DNA from: Desertivirga arenae
Lineage (GTDB): Bacteria > Bacteroidota > Bacteroidia > Sphingobacteriales > Sphingobacteriaceae
Length of the DNA: 64,000 nucleotides
Direction of reading: 5' to 3'
Assembly (NCBI RefSeq): GCF_017355785.1
Contig: NZ_JAFEWE010000005.1
Location: 124,001-188,000 of the forward strand
Positions 60,872-64,000 of this stretch are shown here, one piece after another; the first letter of the stretch is position 1; the number at the start of each line of letters is the position of its first letter. A program made the translations under genes and the position numbers. The notes below the pieces were generated by a model that did no database searches, was not told where the DNA came from, and was given only the letters and a program-made list of their open reading frames with translations.

Positions 60872-62017
60872 ATGATTCATTTTAAGTCAAAGCTACCTAA
60901 AACAGCAACTACGATATTCACGGTAATGTCTAAGCTGGCCGCCGACCATAATGCAATTAATTTATCGCAGGGTTTCCCTGACTACGATGCCCCTGCGGAA
61001 TTGACGGGTTTGGTGAGCAAATACATGGAACAAGGTAAGAACCAGTACGCCCCTATGGCCGGGGTTCCGCTGCTTCGGGAACGTGTATGTGAAAAGGTTC
61101 AAGATCTCTATGGCACCTATTATGATCCTGAAACTGAGATTACTATTACAGCCGGAGGAACACAAGCAATTTTCACTGCTATTGCTGCTACCGTACAAGC
61201 AGGTGACGAAGTTATCGTTTTCGAACCTGCTTACGATTCATACGCTCCTACAGTTAAGCTTTTTGGAGGATTGGTAAAACCATTTGAATTATCGCCACCA
61301 GACTATAAGATCGATTGGCAAATGGTAAGGAAACTTATTTCCTCCAGAACAAAGATGATTATCCTGAATTCTCCTCAGAATCCTACCGGCGTAATTCTGG
61401 ACGAGGAGGATATCAAACAACTTATAGCTATAACCCGTGGTACAGATATACTAATTCTTAGCGATGAGGTTTACGAGCACCTCATTTATGACGGGAAAGA
61501 GCACTTAAGCATGGCCCGCTTCCCTGAACTTAGTGAACGCAGTTTTATTACCTGTTCTTTCGGGAAACTATTTCATACTACAGGCTGGAAGATCGGCTAT
61601 TGTTTGGCACCCAAAGAATTGATGAACGAATTTAAGAAAGTACATCAGTTCCTTGTTTTCAGCGTTAATACTCCTATGCAATACGCTATCGCGGACTTTC
61701 TGTCGAACAAGGGATATTACCACGAGCTAAGCAGCTACTTTCAATCAAAGAGGGATTATTTCAGGTCAATGATGAGCGCAACGCGTTTTAACCTTTTACC
61801 CTGCTATGGCTCTTATTTTCAAAATGCAGAAATAAGGCATTTAACGGAGGAAAAAGACACTGACTTTGTCAAAAGACTGACAACGGAATTCGGAGTGGCA
61901 GCCATTCCAACCTCTGCCTTTTATAATAAAGGAACTGATTACGGCGTTATCCGCTTTTGTTTCGCAAAAAAAGAAGAAACTTTAGAAAAGGCTGTCAATC
62001 TATTAACTAAAGTTTAA
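60872..62017 (+). CDS. Methionine aminotransferase, PLP-dependent (YbdL-like)
   Basis: A 381-residue class I aminotransferase. The open frame continues upstream through the tandem array, but the ATG at 60872 begins the family N-terminus (MIHFKSKLPKTATTIFTVMS). The PLP lysine is K232 in CSFGKLFHTTGWK; NSPQNPTG (166-173) and SDEVYEH are cofactor-site motifs. YbdL-type enzymes transfer the amino group between methionine, phenylalanine or histidine and 2-oxo acids, with glutamine as donor in relatives. An omega-amidase gene follows 23 bases later, the usual partner. The array ends only 38 bases before the start codon. Confidence 0.9.
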   Translation: MIHFKSKLPKTATTIFTVMSKLAADHNAINLSQGFPDYDAPAELTGLVSKYMEQGKNQYAPMAGVPLLRERVCEKVQDLYGTYYDPETEITITAGGTQAIFTAIAATVQAGDEVIVFEPAYDSYAPTVKLFGGLVKPFELSPPDYKIDWQMVRKLISSRTKMIILNSPQNPTGVILDEEDIKQLIAITRGTDILILSDEVYEHLIYDGKEHLSMARFPELSERSFITCSFGKLFHTTGWKIGYCLAPKELMNEFKKVHQFLVFSVNTPMQYAIADFLSNKGYYHELSSYFQSKRDYFRSMMSATRFNLLPCYGSYFQNAEIRHLTEEKDTDFVKRLTTEFGVAAIPTSAFYNKGTDYGVIRFCFAKKEETLEKAVNLLTKV

Positions 62018-62040
62018 ATTAGTATAAATTAAGCTAATCA

Positions 62041-62817
62041 ATGAGTGTTTTAAAAATCACCACCTTCCAGGCGTATCTCTTCTGGGAAAACATTGATAAG
62101 AATCTCCAGAATCTGGGACTCAAACTATCATCTATCAGAGAAAAAACTGATCTCATTATACTGCCTGAAATGTTCAGCACAGGTTTTACCATGAACGCAC
62201 CAACCCTTGCAGAAGAAATGGGAGGTAAAACAATGGAGTGGATGCGTGCGCAGGCAAATAAGTTTGAAGCCGTAGTTACAGGAAGTCTTATTATCAAAGA
62301 AAATAATCAATATTATAACCGTCTGATATGGATGCGCCCCGATGGAACTTACGAAAAGTATGATAAACGCCACCTCTTTGGATTGGGAAAGGAAGATTCT
62401 GTATACAGTCCCGGGAAGGATAAACTGATCGTAGAGTTGAACGGCTGGAAGATTTGCCCGGTTATTTGTTATGATTTACGCTTTCCTGTTTGGTTAAGGA
62501 ACAACAATATTGATTATGATCTGTTGTTAATTGTTGCAAACTGGCCTGAGAAACGTTCTTTACATTGGCGGACTTTGATACCTGCACGCGCTGTCGAAAA
62601 CCAGGCATATGTTGTAGGAGTTAACAGAGTTGGTCATGATGGAAATGAGATATATCATTCAGGTGATTCCATGTGCATAGATCCAAACGGAAAGACGGTT
62701 TACTATAAACCAAATGACGAAGATCTTTATACATTCTCAATTTCCAGGGAAGAGCTAATAAAAAACAGGAGAGCTTTCCCGTTTTTAAGAGATGCAGACA
62801 AGTTTGATTTATTTTAG
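62041..62817 (+). CDS. Omega-amidase of nitrilase superfamily (YafV-like)
   Basis: A 258-residue carbon-nitrogen hydrolase. The Glu-Lys-Cys triad is E43 (LPEMFSTGF), K109 (YDKRHLFG) and C143 (PVICYDLRFP). The sequence is typical of YafV/NIT2, which hydrolyse alpha-ketoglutaramate to 2-oxoglutarate and ammonia. Together with the preceding aminotransferase it would make glutamine-driven transamination irreversible, as in the methionine salvage arrangement of several bacteria. The ATG at 62041 follows the aminotransferase stop by 23 bases. Confidence 0.9.
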   Translation: MSVLKITTFQAYLFWENIDKNLQNLGLKLSSIREKTDLIILPEMFSTGFTMNAPTLAEEMGGKTMEWMRAQANKFEAVVTGSLIIKENNQYYNRLIWMRPDGTYEKYDKRHLFGLGKEDSVYSPGKDKLIVELNGWKICPVICYDLRFPVWLRNNNIDYDLLLIVANWPEKRSLHWRTLIPARAVENQAYVVGVNRVGHDGNEIYHSGDSMCIDPNGKTVYYKPNDEDLYTFSISREELIKNRRAFPFLRDADKFDLF

Positions 62818-62908
62818 TTAAAAAACGTTAAAAAACAGGCTTATTCCACTTGCCAGATTTATTATTACTAATTATTCCGGAAGTGCTTATGTGCGTTAAG
62901 TAAGTTGT

Positions 62909-64000
62909 ATGTTCAGAGAAATTCGTATTAAACCGCTAAGGTACCTTGTAGTTCTTATATACTTTATCATTCTGTCATTTTGTGCCATAGAACTTAATTT
63001 CTTGTGGTTGTTTGGTTACTCTCCTACTCTCCACGATATTAAAACACCTAATATGCGGATCGCATCTGAGGTGTACACTGCTGATAAAAAATTGATTGGC
63101 AGATATTACAAAGAAAATAGAACACCTGTTGAATTTAATCAAATAAGTCAACAAACGATTAATGCACTTATTGCAACTGAAGATGCACGTTTCTTCAGCC
63201 ATTCAGGTATCGATATCCGCTCCTTATTCTCAAGCATCATTTCTACCGCTTCAGGTGATAAACGAGGAGCCAGTACGATTACCCAACAGTTAGCTAAAAA
63301 TCTTTACCGTACACGTAATAATAAAAGGCAGGGGTTGGTAAAGAAGATACCGCTAGTAAGAACTATCGTTTTCAAGTTAAAAGAGTGGATAACTGCGTTT
63401 AAACTTGAAAGCCATTATTCTAAGGAAGAAATTCTAACCTTATATTTTAATACTGTTCCTTTTGGCAGTAACACATTCGGTCTTAAAACTGCAGCTAAAA
63501 AGTATTTCAACAAAGACACTGATAAGTTGGGTGTAGAACAATCTGCTCTCCTTGTTGGAATGCTTAAAGCAAGCACAACCTATAATCCCGAATATCATCC
63601 GGAAAGAGCCCTGGAAAGAAGAAATGTGGTTTTATCTCAAATGGAGAAATACGGCTATTTGAGTAAAGAAGAGTATAAAAAATACAGCAATCGTGGATTA
63701 AACCTGACCTTGGGAAAAGTAGAAGACGACTCTCAGGGCGATTCATATCTTCGTACCGCTGTTGCCCGATATCTGGAAAAGTGGTGCGAAGACCGTGGTT
63801 ATGACCTGTACGAGTCGGGTTTAAAAATATACACTACTATTGATTCCAAATTGCAGAAATACGCCGAAGAAGCTGTAGAAGATCAAATGAAGATACTCCA
63901 AACGCGGTTAAACAACGCATGGAGTGGTCAAAATCCATGGAGAGATTCTGAGGGAAAAGAAATTGAAGATTTTCCAATGAAAGCGGCACAACGCCTTCCC
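62909..64000 (+). CDS. Class A penicillin-binding protein, PBP1A-like (3' end cut by window)
   Basis: Translation from the ATG at 62909 is open for 364 codons to the last base. A membrane anchor (PLRYLVVLIYFIILSFCAIE) is followed by the GT51 glycosyltransferase domain. The catalytic Glu is E91 in ATEDARFFSHSGID, then RGASTITQQLAKNLY and SKEEILTLYFNTVPFGSNTF. The protein polymerises peptidoglycan strands and, in its missing C-terminal half, should carry the transpeptidase domain. The window ends inside the linker (ESGLKIYTTIDSKLQKYAEE). No operonic partner visible; 91 bases separate it from the omega-amidase gene. Confidence 0.93.
   Translation, partial: MFREIRIKPLRYLVVLIYFIILSFCAIELNFLWLFGYSPTLHDIKTPNMRIASEVYTADKKLIGRYYKENRTPVEFNQISQQTINALIATEDARFFSHSGIDIRSLFSSIISTASGDKRGASTITQQLAKNLYRTRNNKRQGLVKKIPLVRTIVFKLKEWITAFKLESHYSKEEILTLYFNTVPFGSNTFGLKTAAKKYFNKDTDKLGVEQSALLVGMLKASTTYNPEYHPERALERRNVVLSQMEKYGYLSKEEYKKYSNRGLNLTLGKVEDDSQGDSYLRTAVARYLEKWCEDRGYDLYESGLKIYTTIDSKLQKYAEEAVEDQMKILQTRLNNAWSGQNPWRDSEGKEIEDFPMKAAQRLP

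Noticed and set aside
1-64000. Transposase, integrase, prophage or attachment sites
   Set aside because: No such genes or flanking repeats recognised on either strand.

Overview
The window comes from a member of the Bacteroidota, most likely a Sphingobacteriaceae-type organism (family level is inference). Supporting signs are two giant predicted type IX secretion (T9SS) cargos, a PorP/SprF partner, a PorV-like barrel, an UpxY antiterminator, an S46 dipeptidyl peptidase, good matches to the Bacteroidota -7 promoter consensus TAnnTTTG, and mostly A-rich rather than Shine-Dalgarno start contexts.

Bases 1-23,800 hold one long surface-polysaccharide locus, all on the minus strand and so transcribed toward base 1. 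Its order is Wza-like lipoprotein, Wzc-like tyrosine kinase/co-polymerase, UpxY-type NusG paralogue, Wzx-like flippase, then a dense alternation of glycosyltransferases (ten, counting a tandem pair of poorly characterised DPD-motif proteins) and acyltransferases (four left-handed beta-helix, one acyltransferase-3). It also has an O-antigen ligase/polymerase-like membrane protein and ends in a Wzm/Wzt-type ABC exporter that runs off the left edge. No initiating phosphoglycosyl transferase and no nucleotide-sugar genes are visible, so the locus probably continues to the left. Genes are a few to a few tens of bases apart and several share an ATCTACC sequence just before the start codon.

Bases 23,800-38,000 are mixed: a T9SS cargo with PA14 and cadherin-like parts; a divergent HxlR regulator/YceI pair with a clear palindromic operator; an orphan 125-residue protein; a quiet stretch with an 11-bp tandem repeat; SelO (protein AMPylase); a LigD-type DNA ligase/primase without phosphoesterase domain; a ZIP-like transporter overlapped by a phytanoyl-CoA dioxygenase-like gene; and a GH43-like protein with a helical insertion.

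Bases 38,000-50,992 hold a 1,809-residue PKD-repeat T9SS cargo coupled to its PorP/SprF partner, free methionine-R-sulfoxide reductase, an S46 peptidase with the Arg expected for acidic-residue specificity, the RNase P RNA gene with promoter and terminator, a small membrane protein, and a large MG2/plug-type envelope protein.

Bases 51,075-57,156 are a minus-strand run of PorV-like barrel, helix-hairpin-helix protein with probable barrel, ComEC and a metallophosphoesterase, with overlapping ends. Bases 57,244-64,000 contain a small secreted protein, a TrpXYZ-like ABC uptake operon, a 27-unit 8-bp tandem array lying between that operon and a divergent methionine aminotransferase/omega-amidase pair, and the 5' part of a class A penicillin-binding protein cut by the right edge.
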